DNA of 64,000 nucleotides from an uncultured Eubacteriales bacterium (GTDB lineage Bacteria; Bacillota; Clostridia; Oscillospirales; Oscillospiraceae), in the NCBI GenBank assembly GCA_902475855.1, contig CABSBF010000004.1, forward strand, positions 1 to 64,000, given 5' to 3'. Under the pieces are notes generated by a model. The model saw only the letters and a list, made by a program, of their open reading frames with translations. It ran no database searches and was not told the DNA's origin. Position 1 is the first letter of the stretch; each line of letters starts with the position of its first letter. Both the position numbers and the translations under genes were made by a program. Shown here one piece after another: positions 18,818 through 27,073 of this stretch.

Positions 18818-18845
18818 ATTATACAACTTTGCACAAAAATTTCAA
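18818..18845 (-). promoter_or_regulatory. Sigma-A promoter of the glycogen operon
   Basis: On the minus strand TTGAAA (18845-18840), 16 bases, TATAAT (18823-18818). The leader to glgB is about 95 bases and can fold GGGCAAGGC against GCCGCTTTGCCC (near 18763-18800), which may be a weak leader hairpin; no known riboswitch was recognised. No gene is seen in 18717-18989. Confidence 0.75.
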
Positions 18846-18989
18846 CCGTTTCAGCGGAATACTGATAGATTTGTCATATTTTCCGCCAAGGTTGATAGAT
18901 CGTATCGTTTTCCCGTATTGTACGCTTCTTTCGGGGAAAAATATGCGAAAAACGGTCGGAATGTCAAACTAATTCCGAGACATCACGCA

Positions 18990-19018
18990 AAATCCGCCGG
19001 GAGAACCCTCCCGGCGGA
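18990..19018 (-). terminator. Terminator after leuS
   Basis: TCCGCCGGGAG-AACC-CTCCCGGCGGA forms a perfect 11-bp stem seven bases past the leuS stop, followed on the minus strand by TTTT. Confidence 0.75.
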
Positions 19019-19024
19019 CTGGCA

Positions 19025-21436
19025 TTATTTTACGATCAGGTTAACCAGCTTGTTTTTCACAACAATGGTCTTGACAACGGAGCCACCCTGCTTTTCCAAG
19101 AAGCGAGCGATCTTCTCGTCTGCCGTTGCCGCAGCGATGACCGCTTCGTTGTCCAGGTCCGCCGCAACATGGATGGTGCCGCGGAGTTTGCCGTTGACCT
19201 GCACAGCCATGTCGATCTCGGAGTCCTTGCACTTTTCCTCGTCATAGGTTGGCCAGGAAGAAACGGAGCAGATGCCCTCAAAGCCATGTAGCTGCCAGAT
19301 CTCGTCGCAGATATGCGGCGCAAATGGGCTGAGGAGTTGAAGGAGTGTTTTCAGCTCCGCAGCATTACAGCCGTTGTCCGTCAGGGTGGACGTCAGGGTC
19401 ATCAGCGCAGCAAGCGCAGTGTTGCCCTTGAGCGCGTCGATGTCGGACGTGACCTTACGGATGGTCTTATGGAGGATGGCCTCGTTTTTCTTGGAATAAG
19501 CCGTTTCGTGATCGGTTACGGTTTCGGCGAGATTCCAGACCTTGTCAAGGAAGCGCTTGCAGCCCTTGACCGCATTGGTCGCCCAGGTTGCCGCCTTCTC
19601 AAAGTCGCCGATGAAGATAATATAAGTGCGCATCGTGTCAGCGCCGAATTCGCGGATGACATCCGTCGGGTTGATGACATTGCCGCGGGATTTGGACATC
19701 TTGATTCCGCCCTCGCCGAGAATCATGCCATGACTCGTGCGCTTGGCATAAGGCTCCTTCGTCGGCACGATGCCGAGGTCATACAGGAACTTGTGCCAGA
19801 AGCGGGAGTAGAGCAGATGCAGCGTGGTGTGCTCCATGCCGCCGTTGTACCAGTCCACAGGGCTCCAGTATTTCAGAGCCTCAGGGCTGGCCAGTGCCTC
19901 ATCATTGTGCGGATCCATATAGCGCAGATAGTACCACGAGGAACCGGCCCACTGCGGCATGGTGTCCGTTTCGCGCTTAGCAGGGCCGCCACAGCACGGG
20001 CAGGTGGTGTTCACCCAATCGGTGATATTGGCAAGCGGAGAATGGCCGTCGTCCGTCGGCTCATAGCTTTCGACCTCCGGCAGGAGCAGCGGCAGATCCT
20101 TCTCATCCAGCGGAACGGTACCGCACTTCGGGCAGTGTACGATGGGAATGGGCTCTCCCCAGTAGCGCTGACGGGAAAACACCCAGTCGCGCAGCTTGAA
20201 GTTGACCTTCGCCTCGCCGAGTTTCTTCTCCTCCAGATAGGCAACGATCGCCTTCTTTGCCTCCTCGACGCTCATGCCGTCAAGCAGGCCGGAATTGACC
20301 ATCACGCCGGTCGCACAATCCGTGAAGGCTGCCTCCTGGACGTTGCCGCCCTTAACGACTTCGATGATCTCACAGCCGAACTTCTTGGCAAACTCCCAGT
20401 CGCGCTCGTCATGGGCAGGCACTGCCATGATCGCGCCGGTGCCATAGGTCGCCAGAACATAGTCGGAAATAAAAATAGGGATCTCCTTACCGTTGACGGG
20501 GTTGATGCCCTTCACACCGCGGAGCTGCACACCGGTCTTTTCCTTGGAAAGCTCGGTACGCTCAAAGTCGGACTTTGCCGCTGCTGCTTTCTGGTATTCC
20601 TTGATCTCGTCGGCATTTTCCAAACGATCCATCCATTTTTCCACCAGGGCATGCTCCGGAGAAAGAACCATGTACGTTGCGCCGAAGAGGGTGTCCGGCC
20701 GGGTCGTATAAACCACGACATCGTCACCCAGCGTGGTGGCGAAGCGCACCTCCGCGCCGGTGGAGCGGCCAATCCAGTTGCGCTGCTGGATCTTAACGCG
20801 CTCGACATAGTCCACATCATCCAGATCGTCCAGCAGGCGCTGGGCGTATTTCGTGATGCGGAGCATCCACTGGCTCTTTTCCTTCCGCACGACCGGACTG
20901 CCACAGCGCTCGCAGACATTTTCCACGACCTCCTCATTGGCAAGCACGCACTTACAGGAGGTGCACCAGTTGACCGGCATTTTAGCCTTATAGGCAAGCC
21001 CATGCTTATAGAGCTGAAGGAAAATCCACTGCGTCCACTTGTAGTATTTAGGATCAGTGGTATTGATCTCGCGGTCCCAGTCAAAGCTGTAGCCAAGCGC
21101 CTGAAGCTGGCTGCGGAAGGTCTTGATGTTGTTCTCTGTGACGATGGCCGGATGAATGTGATTCTTGATCGCGTAGTTCTCCGTCGGCAGACCGAAGGCA
21201 TCATAGCCCATGGGGAACAGGACATTCTCGCCCTGCATCCGGTGCTTGCGCGCGATCACATCCATCGCGGTATAGGGGCGGGCATGGCCGACATGCAGGC
21301 CGGCTCCGGAGGGATACGGGAACTCGATCAGTGCATAGAACTTCTTTTGATCTGCGCCGGTTTCCGCCTTATAAAGCTGCTGTTCGGCCCAGATCTTGTG
21401 CCATTTGCTTTCAATGGCAGTAAAATCGTATTTCAC
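19025..21436 (-). CDS. leuS: Leucyl-tRNA synthetase
   Basis: 803 residues, the usual bacterial length. It charges tRNA-Leu. The class I HIGH-type motif is HVGH (PYPSGAGLHVGHARPYTAM, about 36-54), the zinc module CTSCKCVLANEEVVENVCERC is near 155-180, the editing domain includes TTRPDTLFGATYMVLSPEH, and the KMSKS motif is MSKSRGNVINPTD near 575. It ends with a C-terminal domain closing in VVKNKLVNLIVK. The start is GTG at 21436, overlapping the rsfS stop by four bases (GTGA), with GAGGAGG upstream. Last gene of the long smc-to-leuS run. Confidence 0.97.
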   Translation of the reverse strand: MKYDFTAIESKWHKIWAEQQLYKAETGADQKKFYALIEFPYPSGAGLHVGHARPYTAMDVIARKHRMQGENVLFPMGYDAFGLPTENYAIKNHIHPAIVTENNIKTFRSQLQALGYSFDWDREINTTDPKYYKWTQWIFLQLYKHGLAYKAKMPVNWCTSCKCVLANEEVVENVCERCGSPVVRKEKSQWMLRITKYAQRLLDDLDDVDYVERVKIQQRNWIGRSTGAEVRFATTLGDDVVVYTTRPDTLFGATYMVLSPEHALVEKWMDRLENADEIKEYQKAAAAKSDFERTELSKEKTGVQLRGVKGINPVNGKEIPIFISDYVLATYGTGAIMAVPAHDERDWEFAKKFGCEIIEVVKGGNVQEAAFTDCATGVMVNSGLLDGMSVEEAKKAIVAYLEEKKLGEAKVNFKLRDWVFSRQRYWGEPIPIVHCPKCGTVPLDEKDLPLLLPEVESYEPTDDGHSPLANITDWVNTTCPCCGGPAKRETDTMPQWAGSSWYYLRYMDPHNDEALASPEALKYWSPVDWYNGGMEHTTLHLLYSRFWHKFLYDLGIVPTKEPYAKRTSHGMILGEGGIKMSKSRGNVINPTDVIREFGADTMRTYIIFIGDFEKAATWATNAVKGCKRFLDKVWNLAETVTDHETAYSKKNEAILHKTIRKVTSDIDALKGNTALAALMTLTSTLTDNGCNAAELKTLLQLLSPFAPHICDEIWQLHGFEGICSVSSWPTYDEEKCKDSEIDMAVQVNGKLRGTIHVAADLDNEAVIAAATADEKIARFLEKQGGSVVKTIVVKNKLVNLIVK

Positions 21437-21798
21437 TTTGCTTCCTCCTCAAAGGACACCGGAATTTGCTGTGCGTCGTTCCAGAGGCGCTCCAGATCAT
21501 AGAATTCACGGGTTTCATTTGTAAAGACATGAACCACCACGCAGCCGAAATCCAGCAGCACCCACGTGCCGCCGCGATGTCCCTCGCGGTGAAGCAGCGG
21601 CTCACCCATTTCCTCAACGGCGGCCTCCGCCGCGTCGCAGAGGGTCTTGACGTGCGTATTGGACGTACCGGTGCAAATCAGAAAATAATCCGCGATGCTC
21701 GTCACATCCGTGACCTCCAGCAGGCGAATGTCGAGTCCCTTTCTGTCATCGAGGGCCTTTGCCGCCCGCAGGGCAATCTGTTTGGGGGTATATTCCAT
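21433..21798 (-). CDS. rsfS: Ribosomal silencing factor RsfS
   Basis: 121 residues, DUF143/RsfS family (Iojap-related). Binds ribosomal protein uL14 and blocks subunit joining in starvation. Family signatures are DVTSIADYFLICTGTSNTHV near 25-44, HREGHRGGTWVLLDFGCVVV near 71-90, and FYDLERLWNDA near the end. The ATG at 21798 follows AAGGAG by six bases; a longer frame upstream would only read Arg/Pro-rich antisense of the LCP gene. Neighbours nadD-yqeK and leuS give the common Firmicutes arrangement. Confidence 0.93.
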   Translation of the reverse strand: MEYTPKQIALRAAKALDDRKGLDIRLLEVTDVTSIADYFLICTGTSNTHVKTLCDAAEAAVEEMGEPLLHREGHRGGTWVLLDFGCVVVHVFTNETREFYDLERLWNDAQQIPVSFEEEAK

Positions 21799-21814
21799 GT
21801 TGTTCTCCTTTCTG

Positions 21815-23212
21815 TCAGCCGCGAGGCCCCGGTTCGTCCGGAGGCTCGGGGGACGGCTCTGTTGAAGGCGCCGTCGGCTCCGTCGTTTCTGAGGATGAGG
21901 GTTCGGTCGGCTCCGTCTGCTCGGAAGAATCCGACGAAGTGGTCGGTTTTGTGGATTCGGTGGGTTCTCCTGTTTCAGTCGGCTCCGTGGAAGGCGTCGT
22001 CGATTCCGTCGTTTCCGAGGTCGAGGGCTCGGTCGGCTCTGTTCGGCTGGTGGTATCGTTTGTATCATCCTCACGGGAAGTACCGGTCACCTGCCGGATG
22101 CTCAGATCGTAGATGGTCAGCGGATTGTTCTTATCCGGGACAAAATGTTCGTTCAGAATCTTGAGTGTTGCATTTGGATAGAGTTCATAGTAGTCGCCGC
22201 CGCTCACGCTCACGCCCTCACCGGGCAGCGTGACGGTATACATATCATCAAAATTGCACTTTGTCAGACGGCGGGCAAAGTAAATGATGTTGCCGATGGT
22301 CAGATCGGTGCGGACATACTCCGAGAATATCTTTGCATACTGCGGAATCTGGGAAAGGGAGATGGTCTCCACACACTTCTTTGCCAGCGCCTTGAGGAAC
22401 TCCTGCTGCACCTCCGTGCGGCGGATGTCGGCCGTGGCATAACCGGAGCGGTAGCGGCAGAGCTGAATGGCATGTGCGCCGTCGAGCAGCTGCCAGCCCT
22501 TTTGCAGATGAATATACAGATCCTGCGTCGGGTCGTCGTAGTTCATGTTCATTGGGACTTCAACATAAACGCCGCCGACCATATCAACGATCTTTTCAAA
22601 TGCTTCCAAATCAACAAGGACATAGCCGTCCGTCCAGATGCCCAGCGTATTGCCGATTTTTTCACGCAGAGCCTGAATTCCCTTCTCGCCCATGCCTGCC
22701 GAGCCGTAAACCGAGTTGATCTTGGGCAGATAATAATTGCCGTAAATATAAGTGTCGCGCGGGATGCTCATCAGCGAAACGGTATTCGCACCAGTGTCCA
22801 GATTTGCTATCAGGATGGTATCCGTCCGGCCGCCGTCGCCGTCCGTGCCGCAGATGAGGATGTTGAACACGCCATCGTCCGTATCCGCAACGGTGTCCTT
22901 GTTCTCCTCCTGCGGAATGCTTGCCCCATTGGGATTCGTACCAACCTGCGTTCTGTGATTGCGGTTTCCGGAGTTCGGGGCAACTGCACCGCTGGCATAC
23001 AGGATGGACAGACACATCACGATGGTGCCGAGGAACAGGCAGATCGAGCAGGTCAGAAGGATCAGTCCCTTTGTTCTGCCGGTCAGGCCACCGGAGCTTT
23101 TGCCGCCGAAGGAAGGATTTGGCCTGGCAGCAGGAGGCGAGGCTTTCGTTTCCTGCCGGCGCTGCGGCGCAGCGTCACGGCGCTTGCGGCTGCTGTTGCC
23201 GAAAATCTTCAT
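21815..23212 (-). CDS. LytR-CpsA-Psr (LCP) family cell-wall ligase
   Basis: 465 residues. Basic cytoplasmic N-terminus, one membrane helix at about 49-74 (LILLTCSICLFLGTIVMCLS), then the extracytoplasmic LCP domain: FNILICGTDGDGGRTDTILI, SIPRDTYIYG and QLCRYRSGYATADIRRTEVQ hold the conserved Asp and Arg residues for polyprenyl-pyrophosphate binding. The domain transfers wall glycopolymers to peptidoglycan. The last 80 or so residues are a Thr/Glu/Ser/Pro tail with two similar copies (TEPTEPSTSETTE and TEPTEPSSSETTE). Its position between nadD-yqeK and rsfS is typical. It overlaps the upstream gene by four bases. Confidence 0.92.
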   Translation of the reverse strand: MKIFGNSSRKRRDAAPQRRQETKASPPAARPNPSFGGKSSGGLTGRTKGLILLTCSICLFLGTIVMCLSILYASGAVAPNSGNRNHRTQVGTNPNGASIPQEENKDTVADTDDGVFNILICGTDGDGGRTDTILIANLDTGANTVSLMSIPRDTYIYGNYYLPKINSVYGSAGMGEKGIQALREKIGNTLGIWTDGYVLVDLEAFEKIVDMVGGVYVEVPMNMNYDDPTQDLYIHLQKGWQLLDGAHAIQLCRYRSGYATADIRRTEVQQEFLKALAKKCVETISLSQIPQYAKIFSEYVRTDLTIGNIIYFARRLTKCNFDDMYTVTLPGEGVSVSGGDYYELYPNATLKILNEHFVPDKNNPLTIYDLSIRQVTGTSREDDTNDTTSRTEPTEPSTSETTESTTPSTEPTETGEPTESTKPTTSSDSSEQTEPTEPSSSETTEPTAPSTEPSPEPPDEPGPRG

Positions 23213-24399
23213 AGTTCTTTTGTCCTTTCTTTCAAGAAGTCCAAAGCGGCCTGCGAATTCGGGTCGATGCTCCTGCCGCGCTCGCGAAGCTGCGCGACGG
23301 ACATCTCCAATCCGATGACCATGGCTGCGTCCAAACTTGTTTCCGCGGCCTTACGCAGCTTTTCCACCCCGGGGAAATCGCGGTTCGGCTCCATATAGTC
23401 CGCAAGATAAATGATTTTCTCCAGCGTTGTCATATCCGCACGGCCGGTCGTATGCCAGCGGATTGCCTGGCAGACCTCCTCACTTTCTCCGAACACCCGC
23501 GCCGCCACTGCCGCGCCGGTTTTCGCATGAAGGAGCTTGCCGTGCGTTCCTTCAAAATCACTGTAGAGCATACCATATTCTTTGCACAATTTCAACTGTT
23601 CCTGTGGAAGGAGCGCCTTGGTGACATCGTGCAATATTCCCGCTCTCCGCGCGGCATCCGGGTCGGCCCCGCAGCGTTTTGCGAAGGCTTCCGCCGTTTG
23701 GCTGCACCCCAGCACATGCGGTACACGCTTTGCCTTGTGCAGGCTCAGGCTGACCCGCGACAGTTCTTCAAAGGGAAGGTTCTTCAGATCATGGCCGACA
23801 TAGTACAGTCTGCGCCGGCAGATCTCCTCATATACCAGAGGCGCAAGATAGTCCTTCCCGCAGCCGAAGGCCAGCATGGCGCGCACAGAGGTGGAAGAAT
23901 ACGGCAGGAAGGTATTTTCCAGCCAGACAATTCTCGCGTCGAAGCGCTCCCGCAGTCTGCGTGCCTGTTCTTCCAGCGCTGCGCGGTCGTCCTCTGCGCG
24001 GTGTGCAACAACGAGCGTTGCCTCCTTTGTAATAACCTCCGGGCGGTACCACTTCTCGAAGGAAAGAAACATATCCGTTCCCATCAGTAAAAGCAGTTCA
24101 TCGGCAGGATAGCGGCCGCGCAGCGTGAGTAGGGTGTCGGCCGTGTAGCTTTTACCCTCCCGGCGCAGCTCCATGTCGCTGACGCAGCACTTCGGGATAT
24201 CCACGCAGGCCAGTTCCGTCAGGACAAAGCGCAGCTCCGCGTCCGGCGAATTTGCGCCGAGCGCCTTGTGCGGCGGGTCACCCGCAGGGATGACCAGCAA
24301 CTCATCCAGATTCAGTTTTTCCTGAAACTCCCGCAGTGCCAGCAGGTGTCCCAGATGCGGCGGATTAAAGCTGCCGCCGAAAATGCCGATTCTTGCCAT
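23209..24399 (-). CDS. nadD: NadD-YqeK fusion: nicotinate-nucleotide adenylyltransferase + HD phosphohydrolase
   Basis: 396 residues, two enzymes in one chain. Residues about 1-200 are NadD, making NaAD from NaMN and ATP: GIFGGSFNPPHLGHL (5-19) with the HxGH site and PYSSTSVRAML (167-176). From about 205 the chain becomes a YqeK-type HD domain: RVPHVLG (His 228), GILHDVTKAL (His 257, Asp 258) and TTLEKIIYLADYMEPNRDF. YqeK members hydrolyse Ap4A symmetrically. The two are separate adjacent genes in Bacillus; here there is no stop between them. The fusion is genuine in this sequence unless a sequencing error removed a stop. Confidence 0.93.
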   Translation of the reverse strand: MARIGIFGGSFNPPHLGHLLALREFQEKLNLDELLVIPAGDPPHKALGANSPDAELRFVLTELACVDIPKCCVSDMELRREGKSYTADTLLTLRGRYPADELLLLMGTDMFLSFEKWYRPEVITKEATLVVAHRAEDDRAALEEQARRLRERFDARIVWLENTFLPYSSTSVRAMLAFGCGKDYLAPLVYEEICRRRLYYVGHDLKNLPFEELSRVSLSLHKAKRVPHVLGCSQTAEAFAKRCGADPDAARRAGILHDVTKALLPQEQLKLCKEYGMLYSDFEGTHGKLLHAKTGAAVAARVFGESEEVCQAIRWHTTGRADMTTLEKIIYLADYMEPNRDFPGVEKLRKAAETSLDAAMVIGLEMSVAQLRERGRSIDPNSQAALDFLKERTKEL

Positions 24400-24405
24400 A
24401 ATTTC

Positions 24406-24849
24406 TTACTTCTTTCCGTTCCGGCGGTCAATGGCCGCCTGAATTGCAGCCTGACGGAAATACTCATTGCGCTTTTCGCGCATCTCCTTCGCCTGGCGGC
24501 GGCGCTCCTGCGCCCCGCGGCGAACAGGATTCTCCGCCTTTTTCTTCAGTTGGCGGGCTGCGCGGGCTGCCTCCTGCGTCTTCTTCTCCGACTTTTTATA
24601 AATGACAAATTTGGAACCGACCGTCTGGACACCCTCCGCACCGAGTGCGGCGCAAAGCTCGTCGGAAGCCTCCCGCGCGCTGAGAAGCGCGGCCTCCAGC
24701 ACGCGGCCCTTGACCAGCTCACGCGCGGTAAGCTGTGTTTTTGCCTCCGCAATAACCTGCTCCGTAATGCCGCCCTTACCGACCATCAGAGTCGTTTCCA
24801 GTGTATTTGCCTGTGCGCGCAGCTCGGCGCGCTGTTTACTCGTCAACAT
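24406..24849 (-). CDS. yhbY: YhbY-family RNA-binding protein
   Basis: 147 residues. Residues 1-97 are a CRM domain: MLTSKQRAELRAQANTLE, the GKGGIT loop (about 24-29), KGRVLEAALLSAREASDELC and GSKFVIYKKS. The family binds pre-50S particles. The rest is a basic Arg/Lys-rich helix (about 95-147) about 50 residues longer than YhbY of E. coli. The inner ATG at 24849 matches the family start and overlaps rdgB by 14 bases; longer readings lack family similarity. It lies next to nadD, a common context. Confidence 0.9.
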   Translation of the reverse strand: MLTSKQRAELRAQANTLETTLMVGKGGITEQVIAEAKTQLTARELVKGRVLEAALLSAREASDELCAALGAEGVQTVGSKFVIYKKSEKKTQEAARAARQLKKKAENPVRRGAQERRRQAKEMREKRNEYFRQAAIQAAIDRRNGKK

Positions 24850-25438
24850 CCCATTGCCCCTTTCTGATTTTCTCCGCCAGCAGCCGCAGGGCTCTGGCGC
24901 GGTGGGAAATCTCATTTTTCTTTTCTGCTGGCATCTGCGCAAAGGTGCAGCCTGCCTCCGGAATATAAAAGATAGGATCATAGCCAAAGCCGTTTTCACC
25001 CTGCGGCGCACGCAGAAGCTCTCCCGGACATTCACCACGCGCGACAATCTTTCTTCCGTCGGGCAGCAGAAGCGTAATTACGCTGACAAAATGCGCCTGA
25101 CGATTCTCCTGATTCTCCATATTTCGCAGCAAAAGATCCAGACGTGCGCGATCCGACTTATATGCTTCGCCGCCGTAGCGGGCAGAATGGACTCCCGGCG
25201 CGCCGCCGAGCGCATCGACCATCAGTCCGGAATCGTCTGCGACCGTAGCAAAGCCGCAGGCATCGAGCGTCGCCTTGGCCTTGATGTAGGAGTTTTCTTC
25301 AAACGTCGCACCGTTCTCTTCCGGCTCGATGTGCAGTCCGGCCTCCCGCTGGGAGCATACCTCAAATCCGAGTTCTCCCAGTATTGCGCGCAGCTCTTCA
25401 ATCTTGTGTGCGTTATTGCTTGCAACAACCAACTTCAT
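24836..25438 (-). CDS. rdgB: RdgB/HAM1 XTP/dITP pyrophosphatase
   Basis: 200 residues. Cleans the nucleotide pool of ITP/XTP. Motifs: VVASNNAHKIEELRAIL at the N-terminus, the catalytic FEENSYIKAKA (about 46-56), VADDSGLMVDALGGAPGVHS (about 66-85), ENGFGYDPIFY and the C-terminal SHRARALR. The ATG at 25438 overlaps the rph stop by one base (TGATG), favoured over an upstream start inside rph. Rph and RdgB are neighbours, or fused, in many Firmicutes. Confidence 0.95.
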   Translation of the reverse strand: MKLVVASNNAHKIEELRAILGELGFEVCSQREAGLHIEPEENGATFEENSYIKAKATLDACGFATVADDSGLMVDALGGAPGVHSARYGGEAYKSDRARLDLLLRNMENQENRQAHFVSVITLLLPDGRKIVARGECPGELLRAPQGENGFGYDPIFYIPEAGCTFAQMPAEKKNEISHRARALRLLAEKIRKGQWDVDE

Positions 25439-26151
25439 CACAGCGCCCCCAGGCAGCGGCGCTGCATCTGCGTCAGAACGGCATTTCCCTTGCGGCACAG
25501 CGCAATCAGCTTGCGCTGCTCTTCCTGCGTAAAGGGGCGTCCCTCTCCTGTTGCCTGCAACTCAATGATGTCACCCTCGGCGGTCATCACGCAGTTGAGG
25601 TCGACCATCGCGCGCGAATCTTCTTCGTAGCACAAGTCGAGCATTGCCTCGTTGCGGACAATGCCGGCAGAGATGCCGGAAACATAAGTCCGCAGCGGCA
25701 TCTGCGTGATTTTGCCCTGCTCCATCAGCTTACGGCACGCCAGGGCAAGCGCGATGAAGCCGCCCGTAACGGAGGCCGTTCTCGTGCCGCCGTCGCCCTG
25801 CAAAACATCGCAGTCGATGGTGATCGTGCGCTCACCCAGCGCCTCCAGATCCGTCGCGCTGCGCAGGCTGCGTCCGATCAGGCGCTGGATCTCCGCGCTG
25901 CGGCCGGAAAGCTTCAGCTTAGAAATATCACGCTTGCTGCGCTCACGGTTTGCCCTGGGCAGCATGGAATACTCTGCGGTCACCCAGCCGCCGCTCGTCA
26001 CGTGGAGTGGAACGCGCTCCTCAACCGAAGCGTTGCAGAGAACCATTGTGTCCCCCACCTCGATCAGGCAGCTTCCCTCCGCAAATTTGGAAAAGCCCAA
26101 CGTAGCCTTGACCTTGCGCATCTCATCTGTCGCTCTGCCGTCCGTTCTCAT
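25438..26151 (-). CDS. rph: Ribonuclease PH
   Basis: 237 residues. Phosphorolytic trimming of tRNA 3' ends. Signatures: FAEGSCLIEVGDTMVLCNAS, the RANRERSKRDISKLKLSGRS stretch with basic phosphate-binding residues, IDCDVLQGDGGTRTASVTGG and the C-terminal DIIELQATGEGRPFTQEE. Normal length. It follows ftsY with a 12-base gap and is translationally coupled to rdgB. Confidence 0.95.
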   Translation of the reverse strand: MRTDGRATDEMRKVKATLGFSKFAEGSCLIEVGDTMVLCNASVEERVPLHVTSGGWVTAEYSMLPRANRERSKRDISKLKLSGRSAEIQRLIGRSLRSATDLEALGERTITIDCDVLQGDGGTRTASVTGGFIALALACRKLMEQGKITQMPLRTYVSGISAGIVRNEAMLDLCYEEDSRAMVDLNCVMTAEGDIIELQATGEGRPFTQEEQRKLIALCRKGNAVLTQMQRRCLGAL

Positions 26152-26163
26152 CTTTTTTCCTCC

Positions 26164-27069
26164 TCAGATCAGCGCGTCAATGAACGCCTGTGCATCAAAG
26201 GGCATCAGGTCGTCCATCTGCTCTCCTACGCCAATGTATTTCACGGGGATCTGTAAGGCATCCGCCACCGCGACGACAATGCCGCCCTTGGCGGTACCAT
26301 CGAGCTTGGTCAGGGCAATCGCCGTAACGCCGGCGATCTCCTTGAACTGCTTTGCCTGCATCAAGCCGTTCTGCCCGGTCGTTCCGTCGAGCACCAGCAG
26401 TACTTCCTTGTCCGCATTCGGCAGCTCTCGGTCGATGATGCGGGAGATCTTCCCCAACTCGTTCATCAGATTTGCCTTGTTGTGCAGGCGGCCGGCCGTG
26501 TCACAGAGAATCACATCCGTTCCTCTGGCCTTCGCTGCCGAGATTGCGTCATAAACCACAGAAGCCGGATCCGCGCCCTCGTGCTGCCGCACAATATCCA
26601 CGCCGGAACGGTTGGCCCAGATCTCAAGCTGGTCTGCCGCCGCTGCGCGGAAAGTATCCGCGGCGCACAGCAGAACCTTCTTCCCCTGTGCAGAAAGCAC
26701 ATGGGAGAGCTTGCCGATTGTGGTCGTCTTGCCGACGCCGTTGACGCCGATCACCAGCACGACGGAGGGGCGGGTACCCAGCTTCAGCGCGGTATCGCCC
26801 ACGTTCAGCATCTGCACCAGAATGTCCTTGAGGGCATTTCTGATTTCCTCCGCATCATGCAGCTTTTCCTCCTTGACTCGCTGACGCAGCAGCTCGACCG
26901 CCTTGCAGGACGTTTCCACGCCCATATCGGCCAGGATCATGCTTTCTTCCAGCTCCTCATAGAATTCTTCGTTTGCACCGGAAAAGCCGGAAAAGATGCC
27001 GCCGAACGTATTGGCCATGGCGGTTCTTGTCTTTTTTAGGCCGTTTTTGATTTTTTCAAAGAAACCCAT
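26164..27069 (-). CDS. ftsY: Signal recognition particle receptor FtsY
   Basis: 301 residues: a short N-terminal region (no long acidic A domain), the N domain to about 95, and a G domain with GVNGVGKTTTIGKLSH (about 108-123), the LLCAADTFRAAAADQLEIW insertion box, DTAGRLHNKANLMNEL, TKLDGTAKGG and the closing IGVGEQMDDLMPF. It docks SRP-ribosome complexes at the membrane for co-translational export. It starts four bases after smc; smc-ftsY is a standard Firmicutes pair. Confidence 0.97.
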   Translation of the reverse strand: MGFFEKIKNGLKKTRTAMANTFGGIFSGFSGANEEFYEELEESMILADMGVETSCKAVELLRQRVKEEKLHDAEEIRNALKDILVQMLNVGDTALKLGTRPSVVLVIGVNGVGKTTTIGKLSHVLSAQGKKVLLCAADTFRAAAADQLEIWANRSGVDIVRQHEGADPASVVYDAISAAKARGTDVILCDTAGRLHNKANLMNELGKISRIIDRELPNADKEVLLVLDGTTGQNGLMQAKQFKEIAGVTAIALTKLDGTAKGGIVVAVADALQIPVKYIGVGEQMDDLMPFDAQAFIDALI

Positions 27070-27073
27070 GTTG

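Noticed and set aside
21815..22070. Repeat tail of the LCP gene as a CRISPR array
   Set aside because: The repeats keep the reading frame of the protein and have no spacers; no CRISPR array is seen in the window.
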